From Rhytidiadelphus loreus (lineage: Eukaryota > Streptophyta > Bryopsida > Hypnales > Hylocomiaceae), in NCBI GenBank assembly GCA_947034895.1, contig OX344765.1, positions 7,011,001 to 7,075,000 of the forward strand: 64,000 bases of DNA, written 5' to 3'. The notes beneath the pieces are model-generated. The model was not told the DNA's origin, made no database searches, and saw only the letters and a program-made list of their open reading frames with translations. Position numbers and translations under genes: made by a program. This document shows positions 47,901 to 58,048 of the stretch, piece by piece. How positions within the stretch are numbered: the first letter of the stretch is position 1; each line of letters begins with the position of its first letter.

Positions 47901-49084
47901 TATAAAAGTCTCGACACGTTGAAGACAGTGACACGTCATAGATAGTTTACTCACAGATTTCCATAGCTGTTTTTTGCGAAAGCTCCTCCATTGTCACCTG
48001 CATAAAGGAACAACGAACCAGAATGTTTCATGGTGACCTGCACAAAGAGATAAACGTCAGCAATTTGCCAGAAAGTCTGATCACCATTTAACCCTCCATA
48101 AAGTTCCCCAAAATAGTGTTAAAAACAACAAGATGGAGAGCTTTCATGATCACCAGATGAAGTCGGTTCTGCAAAAAGACATTCAGAAAAGCTAAGTAGA
48201 TAACTGTAAGATTACCTCCATGACTCCATGCCCAGCACCAACCACCTCCTGCATCCGCATTCTCACCTGCACACAAACACAATTCAATTGGCGAAATAAT
48301 CTCCTGACTCAAAAATGCACAACCGCTAACGAAACCTATGCTTTAGCACTATAGAAACGGGATGCATCAGGTCCATTCCCAAAGGCACAGAAACCGTAAG
48401 TCGTTGCTAACGTTGCGTTAACGAGCTACTTCATTCATGAAAGCGAGCAAACTGTCTCACACGACTGCACAAACAAATAAGAAAAGAATATAAAGAGACT
48501 CAAAATCATGCAATCCGACACTCGACAATCATGCGTGCTTAGCCAGATTTAGGCGCATGATGGCGTCTCGCTAGTTGGATAACTAATTACGTGATTGTAA
48601 TCACCTCTTGATCAGACTTTTCATTCTCAAACTTTGGATAAAAAGTAGCCCGTAGCTGGGCTTGAGACACCGTCCCCTTGACTTTCTTAGGTGTAGCGGT
48701 GTCTCCTTTTTTCCCTTTGAGTTGATGTTCTTTCTTTCCAGCAGTCACATCTTTTGACCTGTCTGTCTCTTCAGGCTCCAAACGCAGCTCTGCTAGCTGA
48801 TTCACAACTGAGTCATGCTTTCCAGTATCGGCGGGCTTCTTTTCCGAAACCTCAGGCGACAAGGGTGCATAAACTTGGGAGGAGCCAGAAGCGATGTCGG
48901 ATGTAGACACGTGAGCTGCCCCAACTTTCGGCTTTGGTAACCATTGTTGCTTCCCACTATGCATTCCCTGCACACAAATTCTAGTAAGCACCCTTGGAAA
49001 ATTACGGTAACCCTTACAGAATACATGCGATTGAAATTTGTTAGCACAAAAAACACTCTAATTGAGAAAATGTACCTTCGTCAT
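38930..49084 (-). CDS. RNL: Plant tRNA ligase (ligase-kinase-cyclic phosphodiesterase), 28 coding exons, 1,095 aa
   Basis: Exons: 49084-49076, 48967-48605, 48266-48216, 48037-47955, 47773-47674, 47397-47319, 47138-47018, 46818-46712, 46382-46254, 45990-45929, 45743-45573, 45323-45157, 44862-44831, 44588-44413, 44192-44113, 43872-43807, 42699-42419, 42249-42154, 41985-41888, 41726-41666, 41519-41449, 41319-41248, 40887-40811, 40524-40444, 40196-40094, 39956-39789, 39550-39296, 39058-38930. Every junction is GT/AG and in frame; the length matches Arabidopsis RNL (about 1,104 aa). The adenylylated lysine sits in AFAKNSYGNLYTAVG (Lys163). The kinase P-loop is GLPGCAKSAL near 693. The phosphodiesterase HxT motifs are HITL (993) and HLT (1051). 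Family role: joining tRNA exons after intron removal, and bZIP60 mRNA splicing in the unfolded-protein response. The three-codon first exon (MTK) is the least certain part; an ATG at 48964 is the alternative. Confidence 0.95.
42985..43718. repeat. Large foldback repeat inside a tRNA ligase intron
   Basis: The intron 43806-42700 holds two long inverted arms (about 42985-43370 and 43378-43718) with almost no loop. Matched blocks include CCAACTCTAG / CTAGAGTTGG, CAAACTAAATTTTTTAATCA / TGATTAAAAAATTGAGTTTG, ATTAGACTAGTTGCAAC / GTTTCAACTAGTCTCAT, TCAAAGCCC / GGGCTTTGA and CAAATGAAGCC / GGC-like at the apex. Arms are diverged by substitutions and small indels. The left arm also has a local AAGGTATTGGAGTT duplication. 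No coding sequence. Confidence 0.8.
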
Positions 49085-49591
49085 GAGAGAAGAGGACAGG
49101 CGCTGGTAAGAGGAGACAGAAACGCGAGAAGAGAGAAAAGAGACTTGGAAGCGTGTTATCTCAGAGGACGCCGGCTTCAAACCGAGGGCAAATAGATTTC
49201 TCAAGTGTAAAATTCCTCGCATTATCTCAATCCATCACCTGAGAATCGAACACATTGCCATTGAAATCAAGACATCGAACATTGGAATTCATATGAAGAG
49301 AGTGGACGCCATGCTCTCACCTCGCAGCAAGATGTATTTCACAGCACCTCGCACTTCGCAGCATGACGCAATTTAAGGCACGACGCACGACTGACAAAGC
49401 ACAACAAGCTAAAATGAAATTAGAAGTGACGACAACAAATTGATTTTCTGATCCTCAAAACCCTAAACAAGAAAAGGACAAAACCCAAACAAGAACAACA
49501 AACACAGACCCTCAAATCGTCTCCAACAGTGGCAAAGCTTCAAGATGCTACAACAAACTCCACGATCAGAACAAAGCCACTGTCAAACCCT
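49085..49591. promoter_or_regulatory. tRNA ligase 5' flank
   Basis: This is the presumed promoter and leader region of the tRNA ligase on the minus strand. No TATA box or other site could be assigned with confidence. Confidence 0.35.
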
Positions 49592-49865
49592 ACTCCCAAT
49601 ACCCACACCACTGAAGACACGCCCTCCATCAGCTACATCCAATACCCTAACCCCTTCAGCCAATACTCCACCATCTCACTCACTGATCACTCCCACACTC
49701 TCTCCATAATAAAAAACATTTCCTCCCTCACAACCAAGACATGACCAAAACCGAAAAATCACGAAAAAACTAATTTCTTCTGCCACGCTCGAAATCCCGC
49801 GCTGCAACACGCACCCCTTGCACAGACCGAATCAAACATACCTGAAGCCCTAACGCAATTCTCCT
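49592..49865 (-). repeat. Copy of the MTB 5' flank
   Basis: 274 bp closely match 34154-34422 in the same orientation, sharing for example CAATACCCACACCACTGAAG, CCACGCTCGAAATCCCGCGC and GAATCAAACATACCTGAAGC. Differences are a few substitutions and a small insertion around the CCATAATAAAAAAC stretch and after AACCAAGACATGACC. The copy includes the GGCTTCAG/GTATGT donor. It lies 508-781 bp upstream of the tRNA ligase ATG. Confidence 0.9.
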
Positions 49866-50880
49866 AACGCAATTAGGATTTAAATATTGTCTCGTAATTG
49901 ATGCCATCAGAAGAATAGATTCTAATTGCAATAGTTTCCACAAACTTTGTTAAGATTCACCAGATCATTCGCACATGACCGCGATCCTAACCTATTCCAG
50001 GTTACCCAGTTTGTCAGACACTAAAATCAGTTGGCGGAAACGTAAGAACCCTCTGTATCAATCAGCAACCTCTTTCACAGCACGCAACGAAGCATGTCGT
50101 ATAAGTATTCACGTAATCAGAGAGAAAACACACCAGTACTGGCACTAAAACCGCAAGTTCTCAATTTCGGGCCTGTTCCTCTCCACTATCTTAAAGCACT
50201 CATACGCCGGATACACATATCCCAGCAACATTATGCAACACGAAAAATCGTTGGCAACCAAATCAATCAGGTTAGAAGACCATAAAAAACGGAAACCATA
50301 TGCTCTAAAGGTCAATGCGTAGACTCTCATTCTCTTTCCTTAAAAACCTACCAGATGAAAACAGAGTGTTGCTGATCGGGCATCAAATTGAAAAATACGA
50401 AACTGAGAAGTATCCCTCACTGTCCATTTTTCCAAACACCAGGATACATAATTCATAATACACCTCCACCTTAAACCTCAGAAAGAGGATCTAGGGACCT
50501 GATCCCCGAAACCTACACTACCCCCTGCCAGCAATTCATCTCTTCCAACACACTTGGTTGACCTTCAATCAGCAAAACTTGTCTACAGACACTCATCTTT
50601 GAACGGAAATAGGGTTGACTATTATCACTTACAATAGTCTACAACATGACACTTTATATGATTCCAGAAGATTTTCATGCATGGATAAGAAATTGATCTC
50701 CAGAGACTTTGGCTCTTGTGCCAAAAGTGATCTCTCCACAGACCTTTCTACCGATCTCCTCCAAATTCAAGCTCCCACTTCTGTAAAGACGACGCAAATG
50801 ATATCCTCTACCTCAAAAAAAATGTCTACGCAGACGCAAACCTAGAAGTTCCACAAAGCAAAAGAAGAGCAAGAAAACTT
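49866..50880. other. Intergenic DNA between the tRNA ligase and ICME flanks
   Basis: Moderate GC, no motif-bearing frame. If the donor at 50880 (next entry) is real, this stretch may contain minus-strand intron or further exons, but I could not identify any. Confidence 0.3.
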
Positions 50881-51550
50881 ACATGACGCCCCTCGTAATG
50901 AAAGACCCCATCATCTTGAACGTCTGGCAAATTAACCCCTTCCGCAAAGCAACTCAAAAGCGCTCGGGCTCCCTCCACATACACAACGGAACCCCTCCTC
51001 CGCCAAATTACACCATCTGACCCATCAAAACCCAAAAAACTCACAATGATTCTCCACAAGACCGAACAGTCCACACAATTCCAGCTCCGCCAACACCACT
51101 TGCACCCTAAAACCCTACTCAAACCCCAGCGCCGCACACACCCTTGCAAGTTGCAACACTCAGAACCTCACCTCGACTCTTCCTAAACCACCATAGCTCG
51201 CTTCCTGAAATTGAAATCATCCCACCATAACTACCAAATACGATGATGTCTTCATAAGTTCCGATCCCTTGCGTGGCGCTTACACTTAACTTCACAAGGC
51301 CCTCGCACAATGCGCAATGGCGGGCCCCCACCGGAGATAACGGCAGTCAAGTGAGGTTGAAGTTTCAGTTACCCGCCTCGTGTAGGTCAACACATTCGTC
51401 AAAACTGTTAAACCCAAAAAAAAAAAATTCAGAAAAGCAGAAAGCAAAAGCTCTAATGTAACCGCCAAAAGACGTCTGTTCCAGAACCCTAATGCCATGT
51501 CAACAGTGATCTGCAACCTGGATACGCAACTGCTAACTGAGTAACAGTCC
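50881..51550 (-). other. Possible minus-strand gene or leader, unassigned
   Basis: On the minus strand, two exon-like stretches end in good donors. One (about 51320-51175) reads ...LVKLSVSATQGIGTYEDIIVFGSYGG... and then FRKSR/GTGAGG. Another (about 51010-50881) reads GSVVYVEGARALL...VNLPDVQDDGVFHYEGRH/GTAAGT. They are in different frames, and I cannot connect them to a start or a later exon. The region would be divergent from ICME and could share its promoter. I do not recognise the protein. Confidence 0.25.
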
Positions 51551-51570
51551 ACTTTGTTAGACTAGTAAGG

Positions 51571-51795
51571 GAAGTGGCTTGCTTGCTTCTTCCGAAATTC
51601 GCAACGATTTAGTGTCGGTAGTATCATTACCAGAAGAAATGGTGAATGGAGGGTACTTGAAGTTGAGAGTACTAAGTTGCGAAAGTCCTATGGAGCACAT
51701 GAGAGGGTTGTGACGTGAATGCGAAGTGGAGATGCTTGCTTGTTCCGAAATTCACAACGATAAAGTGTCAGTAGTATTACCACTAGAAGAAATGG
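51571..51795 (+). repeat. Duplicated ICME start region
   Basis: About 72 bp at 51571-51642 recur at 51723-51795, including TTCCGAAATTC, CAACGAT, AGTGTC and the segment ending AGAAGAAATGG. The second copy contains the ICME ATG at 51792. The first copy also has an ATG in the same setting (51640) that opens only a different short frame. Confidence 0.85.
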
Positions 51796-54700
51796 AAGCT
51801 AGCAATGGGGTTCGTCCCGGAAGCGGGCCTTTCGCATACTCACCTCTGGCCCGTGATGCGATTGTCGAGATTGACGAAGTTAGAGAGCACGTCGTGAATG
51901 TTGACGACCTCCTTCGAAGTGGCCAATTTGCTTCGGAGGTATACTTGTGGACTATTTCCGCGGAGCCCTTCCTTTCACATTTCTAGGTTTTAGGTTAGGT
52001 TTTAGGATTTAGGTTTTAGTTTTAGTGTGGTTTCAGATCAAGGAGTTTTGTGGATTGGATCCTGATGTTTTTGTGTATTGAGTGTTGACTTGGAGCAGAA
52101 TGTGGAGGCCGGAGGGGTGGATGGGCAAAGACAATTCTCTGATCCTTCTCTGGAACGACAAGCTTCCCTGCGGCAGGTCTTGACTGGCGAAGTGCAACAT
52201 GTGGCTTCTGAAACTTATTTGATCACGAGACTCGCATTCACTCTTCTGAAGTATCTCGGGTAGGTTGTCGTTTGTCTTTTTTTCTCTCCATTGGAGGAGG
52301 GATGTATTCAGGGTCTAAAATCTCTTAAACCCTCCTCTCTAATGCAAACTATTCTGTCATTCCCGTCTTGTTAGGACATGCTTGTGTGAGAATAGTGCTT
52401 TGCTGAAATGTATGTTTTTTAGATACGACTGCAGTTTGGTACTCCTGCTTGATTAACACCCTGTGGCGTGCTGCTTCTCCTTGTCATCAATTTCAATTTA
52501 TTCTGTTTCTGTTATGTTTGGCAGAATTGGTATCCGTTGGCTTTTCCAGTTGATACGACTCGGTCTTTATGCCCTGTTTCTGATGCCTGGCTTCATCCAG
52601 GGTACATGTTCTACTCACTTCTTCTTAGACCGCATGCTACTTATGATAAGGCTCCTATGGACTGAAATTGATTGCGATGTCATGGGAAGAAACATCTCCA
52701 TTTAAACATCAATCTCGTTAAACCAGGAGCTGCGTGGAATTTGCAATGCGAGTCTAGTAATGTCTAACCCCATTTTTTTCTTATGCACTTTGCAGTGGGT
52801 TATTATTACTTTTTTTCGAAGAATATTCAGCGCAGCCTGGTGTATGGGGAACATCCGCGCAACAGGTAATTGATTCTCATTTTTAAGGCATACTGTGTAC
52901 TGTTTGGTTACTTGAGATTTGAAAACTGCCCATTTGGGCTAAGTCCTGTCACTTTTTGAACTGCAATTGATGAGTATCTGCTAATCCGTGTCGATGATGG
53001 ACAGATTTGACTTATATCTACCGGCGGGGCGCCAACCGAGACCTGCAGTGATCTATATCACGGGAGGTGCTTGGGTTATTGGGTACGACCACTTCTCTAA
53101 GGCCCTTCTATATCAACCAAGCAGCAGTGTTAGCTTACTGGAGTCAGTTACTAGATGGCAACACTGCTCAACTGTTAGTTAGCAATTTGGTTCCAACTCC
53201 CGGAAACTAAGTTGAATGAATTTACTTTCATTTTCACCAGTTACTTCAAGTCCATGATTTTGGGTAAGTGAACTATCTGTTGTTATACGTATGGTTTGAA
53301 GTGCTGTGTCCGCCTCCACTAACCAAGTAGCAAAACTTAGCTAACTTTTTCCCCAGTAGTTATCAAGTACAGACGGTCAATAATTTAGTCAACTTCCAGT
53401 TAGCTAATTGGTGTCACTTGGTTGTTTCGGGCGGGGTCCCAAGATATATAACTGCTTCTCAAAGCATTCCCTTTAGGATTGTTTTGGCTCTTCTGCTTGG
53501 AAAAGACTAAGGGACACTTTGAGTTGGTTTCCTTAGGTACAAGGCGTGGGGTGCGTTACTAGCAAGACAGTTGGTTGAACGGAACATTATTGTGGCCTGT
53601 ATTGATTACAGGTGAATTTTTCTTGTCCTTGCTAGAAAACTTGGTGCATTGAGGTATTCGACTGACTTTGGAAGAACGCAGCTCTTGGTCGGTTATAGCA
53701 CTTCGAGGAGACTCTCATTCATATGTCTAGCCAATAACCGTTTATAGTGCACTTGACAACTGAAAATTTGCACATCAAAAATAATTTTTTGTCAAACACT
53801 TTTTGCACGAAAAGAATCTTCAAAGATATTCGGAAAGGGGGTTGGACAGCCGTCTAACCCCCAATTCTTTAATTATTGTGTTAGAAACACAATGGATGTA
53901 GTCTTGAAGGTTGTATAGGTGACAGGATAATAAGGCAGAAAATAGTGCATGTGACTTTCGACAAATATCACTACCTTAGAGAATCAATTTGCACTGCGAG
54001 TTTTTTTCTCGTTGACAGATGGTGATTGAAGGCGTGATCTCGTTCCAAGGCTCATAGAGCAGTGGGTATTTGTGCAGGAATTTCCCTCAAGGCAGCATCA
54101 GTGACATGGTATCAGATGTTTCCAGAGGAATTGGTTACGTTTGTCAGAATATTGTAGACTACGGCGGAGACCCAAGCATGTAAGTCCTCAATCAAGAAGG
54201 TTCATGAATTGGCATTATGTCCAGTTATGCTCGTGAGCCTCCAAGCTCTATCTAGTCCATAAAGTTACGCATACACACAGTTGCGACGCTCTTAGAGTTT
54301 CGTGGGATGTTTGAGCAGGATATATTTAGTAGGTCAATCTGCTGGTGCACATCTGGGGGCGTGTGCTTTGCTAATTCAAGCGCTGGAGCAAGTAAGGGAA
54401 GAAAATAGTAGAAGTAATTCTGCTGAACTCGCCTGGAAGGCATCTCAAATGAAGGCCTATTTGGCTCTTTCAGGCGGGTAAGTTTACATAAACTGGGATT
54501 TTCGGTTAATACTTTAGTCTCTCTGGTATTAAATCCGCTGTCACTAAATCTGTACACGTCTGTCGAAGCTCCATAGTTGAACTCTGTTTCTGTCGGAGTT
54601 TCAGCCTATGAAACTACTACTTCAGGGATACTGTCACCTGTAAGGCTTCCTTTAATGTAATGTGGACTTCGACTTTCACTACTAGAAAACCAACCGAGGT

Positions 54701-55906
54701 ATTCTTGAAAACCCAGTTGCATTAGACCCTGCCAATTGCAACATCAATTAAGTTAGTTTCTAACATAAACCCAGTCAATTGTAACATATCTAGGTTTTCT
54801 AGATTACGTATGGGGATTGGATTTCTACTAGTGTTCAGCTGTGTTCAGCTATTGGATTTACAAGAAACAAGAATTCTTTTGGTGCAGGTACAATCTGACG
54901 AGTCTTACGGAGCACTTTCATAAGCGCGGTCTATACAAATCTATGTTTTTTAGGTATGACGATGTTGCCCTTACAGAGCTTCAATTTCTGGTAGAAAGAC
55001 TTACTTTGATAATGCTTACATGGTTGTTTTATCAGTTTGCTAATGCAGTTGAGTGCGATCGAAGAAAGGGCAAAATTTCTGGGACAATAATAATCTCACC
55101 TGTTCTGAAATTGTAGAATCATGGAGGGTGAGAATTCATTGGCAACGTATTCTCCAGAGTGTATTGTTAGAAGTCCAGCATTCAGGGATGCAGTGCCTCT
55201 GCTCCCTCCAATCACTCTTTTTCATGGAACTGCTGACTATTCTATTCCTTATGAGGCCAGGTACTGTTTTTGCCCAATCACAGATTTCACGTTTTGGTCA
55301 ACTAACGAGTAACCATGTCTCTTTCTAAGCATACTGGCTAAGCCGAGTTGGTCACAACCTTGTAATGCTGGGGAATTTGCAGTTTTCCTGTTGTGCGTTT
55401 TTAATGAATTTGATCAAATGCGCAATACCTTTTTCTTGTTTCTCGGTAAAAAGGGATATGTTGCGTGCAGTGTTGAGTTTGGCGATACCCTACTTGCAGT
55501 AGGGGCTACAGTTCATACTGTGTTGTACGCAGACAAAACGCACACAGATTTGATCCTGCAGGTATGCGAGTCGTTGCTTATCTCACTTGTTAGGAAGTCG
55601 ATAAATCCCATTTTGGAGAATATTCTGGAAAACTGTCTCTATTTCTTATTTTTGTATAATACCATCTAAATGATTGTTAAAGCAACAATGCAACGTTCAG
55701 GAGAGAGAGGGAGTATCTGTTCTTAGTGGTGCATGTGAATACAGGATCCCATGCGAGGAGGGAAGATCGATATGTTAGCAGATATACTGGCAGTGGTTCA
55801 TGCTGACGATGAGGAAGAGCGAGCTGAAGATGCAGTAGCCATGATGCGTCCTAGAATGGTGCCTGAATGTCTAATACAGCTTGCACGCTGGGTTAGCCCC
55901 TTCTGA
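51792..55906 (+). CDS. ICME: Isoprenylcysteine alpha-carbonyl methylesterase, 12 coding exons, 443 aa
   Basis: Exons: 51792-51938, 52099-52259, 52525-52601, 52796-52865, 53005-53082, 53537-53611, 54078-54179, 54319-54477, 54888-54953, 55117-55260, 55471-55561, 55745-55906. All have GT/AG borders and hold one frame. The length is close to Arabidopsis ICME (about 427 aa). Residues about 88-127 contain hydrophobic, probably membrane-spanning helices ([26 protein letters not shown]). The alpha/beta-hydrolase core follows: TGGAW oxyanion motif (171-175), ACIDYRNFPQG, nucleophile GQSAG (Ser244), HGTADYSIP (Asp352), and KTHTD (His384), ending [11 protein letters not shown]. Family role: removes the methyl ester from prenylated cysteine at the endoplasmic reticulum or Golgi membrane, antagonising methylation of farnesylated proteins in abscisic acid signalling. 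An in-frame ATG at 51732 is an alternative start. Confidence 0.94.
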
Positions 55907-55927
55907 AGTTGGAAAGAATCGGTTTAA

Positions 55928-56462
55928 CCCCTTAAAGGACCAGGGGGTCTTTCCGAAATTGCGAAGATGAATTATAAAATGCAACTTAGAAGAAGAAGAA
56001 TTTAATGACGACTCTAAAACAATAGTTGTGAATTATGATTCATAAATCATATCCACAGTTAGATCCACCTCGACACTAACCAATATTTTCAATTAAATTT
56101 GAGGCCAAAAATTGGAAATTCCTTCTAAAATCGATTGTAGGTTGAGTATTTGTGATTTTCACACAAGTGCAAAATCCATGAAGTTCAAATGCTTAGGTTC
56201 TAATCATAGTGATTTTTTAAGGTTTTTATTTTACTTTTTTATTCGAGTCATTTTTGAAGGATCATTTTTGAACTGAAAAAGTTACTTTTAAAGGCCAAAC
56301 CTACTAATACCCTTTGAATTATAGAATTCAAATGTTAAAGAACTAACTCAAGAATCTACCAAACAAATGATGAATGAGAAAACGCATTTTTTTTTGTGTG
56401 CTTGGGGGCGGTGTTTGTGTTCATTGGTTGTTCGAAATTTGAATGCCTGGGTCCTTAAGGGG
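55928..56462. mobile_element. piggyBac-like MITE, 535 bp
   Basis: The left end is TTAA (55924-55927) then CCCCTTAAAGGACCAGG. The right end CCTGGGTCCTTAAGGGG is followed by TTAA (56463-56466). The element begins only 21 bp after the ICME stop codon, so it lies in the ICME 3'UTR. No coding sequence. Confidence 0.75.
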
Positions 56463-56833
56463 TTAAAATCTGAGACTCCTACCTCTTTTAAAAAATGAAG
56501 ACTCTAAAGCGGCCATTCGAACGTGCCTCAAGGAGATAACCTTGCATTCAATTTGCACCAATAGAGGTAAGCTCATACAGTACCAAATTTCTGTGTCCGT
56601 GTAGTTCAGTCGTTATCTCTTGTATGAGTAGCTTTTTGCATCTTTTACTGCGGTGTATTGGCATCTGGAAAGGAGGGACCTTTGGTGAGAGAAATACCGA
56701 GCATGATGAGACTCAAGAGAGCAGGGTTTACTTGATTTTGTTAGTCCTGTAGATCCAACAAATTTATTTTCTCTTATGAGCCCACATCGGATGCCTGTAG
56801 TCTTTACTCGTGGGCGATTATTTCCTATTAACA

Positions 56834-56916
56834 CTATGGTCTAGATGCAGATTTAGTTTTCAGTCCATTTTGACTCTTACAACTCATCTTGTGACGTCTG
56901 GATGTCTTCATATCAC
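56834..56916 (+). repeat. Copy of the 3' end of the His-rich gene
   Basis: This stretch matches 56972-57056 (offset 138 bp). Shared phrases include TATGGTCTAGATG, GATTTAGTTTT, and GTCTGGATGTCTTCA. The second copy contains the stop codon and last residues of the gene at 56972-57793. Confidence 0.8.
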
Positions 56917-56971
56917 TCTTGTCCCTGAGGTGAAACATTCTCTCGAGGCCATTTTATCATAATTATCGACG

Positions 56972-57793
56972 TTATGGTCTAGATGTTGATTTAGTTTTGA
57001 GTTCACTTTCACTCCTAGAACTCGTCCTGTGATGTCTGGATGTCTTCAGATCTCGCTCTTGACGCTTGTCATCATGGTGCTGGTGATTTTCTTTGTGGTG
57101 ATGGTGGTTCTCTTGATCACGGTGGTGGTGGTGGTGGTGGTGGTTTTCTTTGGATTGCCCCACAAGCTTAATACCGTTGGATCCTTTGGGAGAAAGGAAG
57201 CTGGGGAAGTTGGGAGTACTGTGGGAGTGTTTGTAACGACGGTGATTTGCTGCAGGCTTCTCGGTGGAGGTGTTCAGGTTATGTTCGAGCAATCGTTTGG
57301 AGTGGGAAGACAAGCCTCCAGGACAATTCCCTTCGTTGGTTTTGTTGTTGTTGTTGTTGTTGTTCTTCTCTCTTTGAGCATTGTAAGTGGCATGACAACT
57401 CTTGTTCAGATCCACGAGCCCGGCCATTTGGCTCTGCTTCTCGAGCCGCTCTTGGCGAGCGATGTTGTTCTGAATCTCCTTCATGCGCTGGATACGCTCT
57501 TGAATCTCGTGCCTGAGCTTGCCTTTGGACAAGTGCTCTTGTCGTTCGGCCCGCATGACTTTGAGAACGGTCTCTCGCTCCACCACCTCGTTGGCCAAAA
57601 TGTCTAACCACCGCTTCTGCTTGCGCAGCGCTCCTTGCCCCAGTAGTTGTTTCCTGATCAGCTGCACTTCTTCGTTGTCGGCTTGCTCGTTCTCCCTCCA
57701 TCTGCTCGTGGGTTCGGGTATCCCTACGCCTCCGTTGCTCCACTCGAAGATTCTCTGCAACCTTGCCTTTTCACTCTCTCCCAGCACTGGCAT
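56972..57793 (-). CDS. His-rich coiled-coil protein of unknown function, 273 aa
   Basis: A single open frame runs from ATG at 57793 to TAA at 56972. An in-frame GTG precedes it, so I chose the first ATG. Residues 1-125 are highly charged and predicted helical, with a short N-terminal block (LQRIFEWSNGGVGIPEP) and then a coiled-coil-like run (ALRKQKRWLDILANEVVERETVL, IQERIQRMKEIQNNIARQERLEKQSQM). The C-terminal half is low complexity: an Asn run near 148-154, a His run near 213-219, and clusters of HHHHKENHQHH with Lys/Arg/Ser. I do not recognise a family. The homopolymers are encoded by pure GTT and GTG-type trinucleotide tracts on the plus strand (57340-57362 and 57121-57141). Confidence 0.6.
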   Translation of the reverse strand: MPVLGESEKARLQRIFEWSNGGVGIPEPTSRWRENEQADNEEVQLIRKQLLGQGALRKQKRWLDILANEVVERETVLKVMRAERQEHLSKGKLRHEIQERIQRMKEIQNNIARQERLEKQSQMAGLVDLNKSCHATYNAQREKNNNNNNNKTNEGNCPGGLSSHSKRLLEHNLNTSTEKPAANHRRYKHSHSTPNFPSFLSPKGSNGIKLVGQSKENHHHHHHHRDQENHHHHKENHQHHDDKRQERDLKTSRHHRTSSRSESELKTKSTSRP

Positions 57794-57898
57794 TCTCACT
57801 CTCTTCTAAGATCCTTCTAATTCACTGTTCGCCTCAATTCAAGTCGTAGCTACTGCTGCCAACTTTCAAAATTTGTTCTTCGAGGTTAACTTTTCTAC

Positions 57899-58048
57899 TT
57901 TGAAATTATTTATGTTAAATATTCTCATCTCTCGTGTTTCTGATGCAAACATTTAGAAACTGTTCGTAACTTTTGAAATGATCTATGTTTAATATTCTCA
58001 TCTCTCGTGTTTCTGATGCAAACATTTAGAAACTGTTCGTAACTTTTG
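57899..58048. repeat. Two-copy 73-bp tandem repeat upstream of the His-rich gene
   Basis: ATATTCTCATCTCTCGTGTT through GAAACTGTTCGTAACTTTTG occurs at 57919 and 57992 onward, nearly identical, about 110-250 bp upstream of the start codon. Confidence 0.9.

Noticed and set aside
57029..57607. 192-codon plus-strand frame rich in Val and Leu
   Set aside because: It is the complement of the His/Asn/Lys-rich gene on the minus strand; the valine runs come from the trinucleotide tracts.
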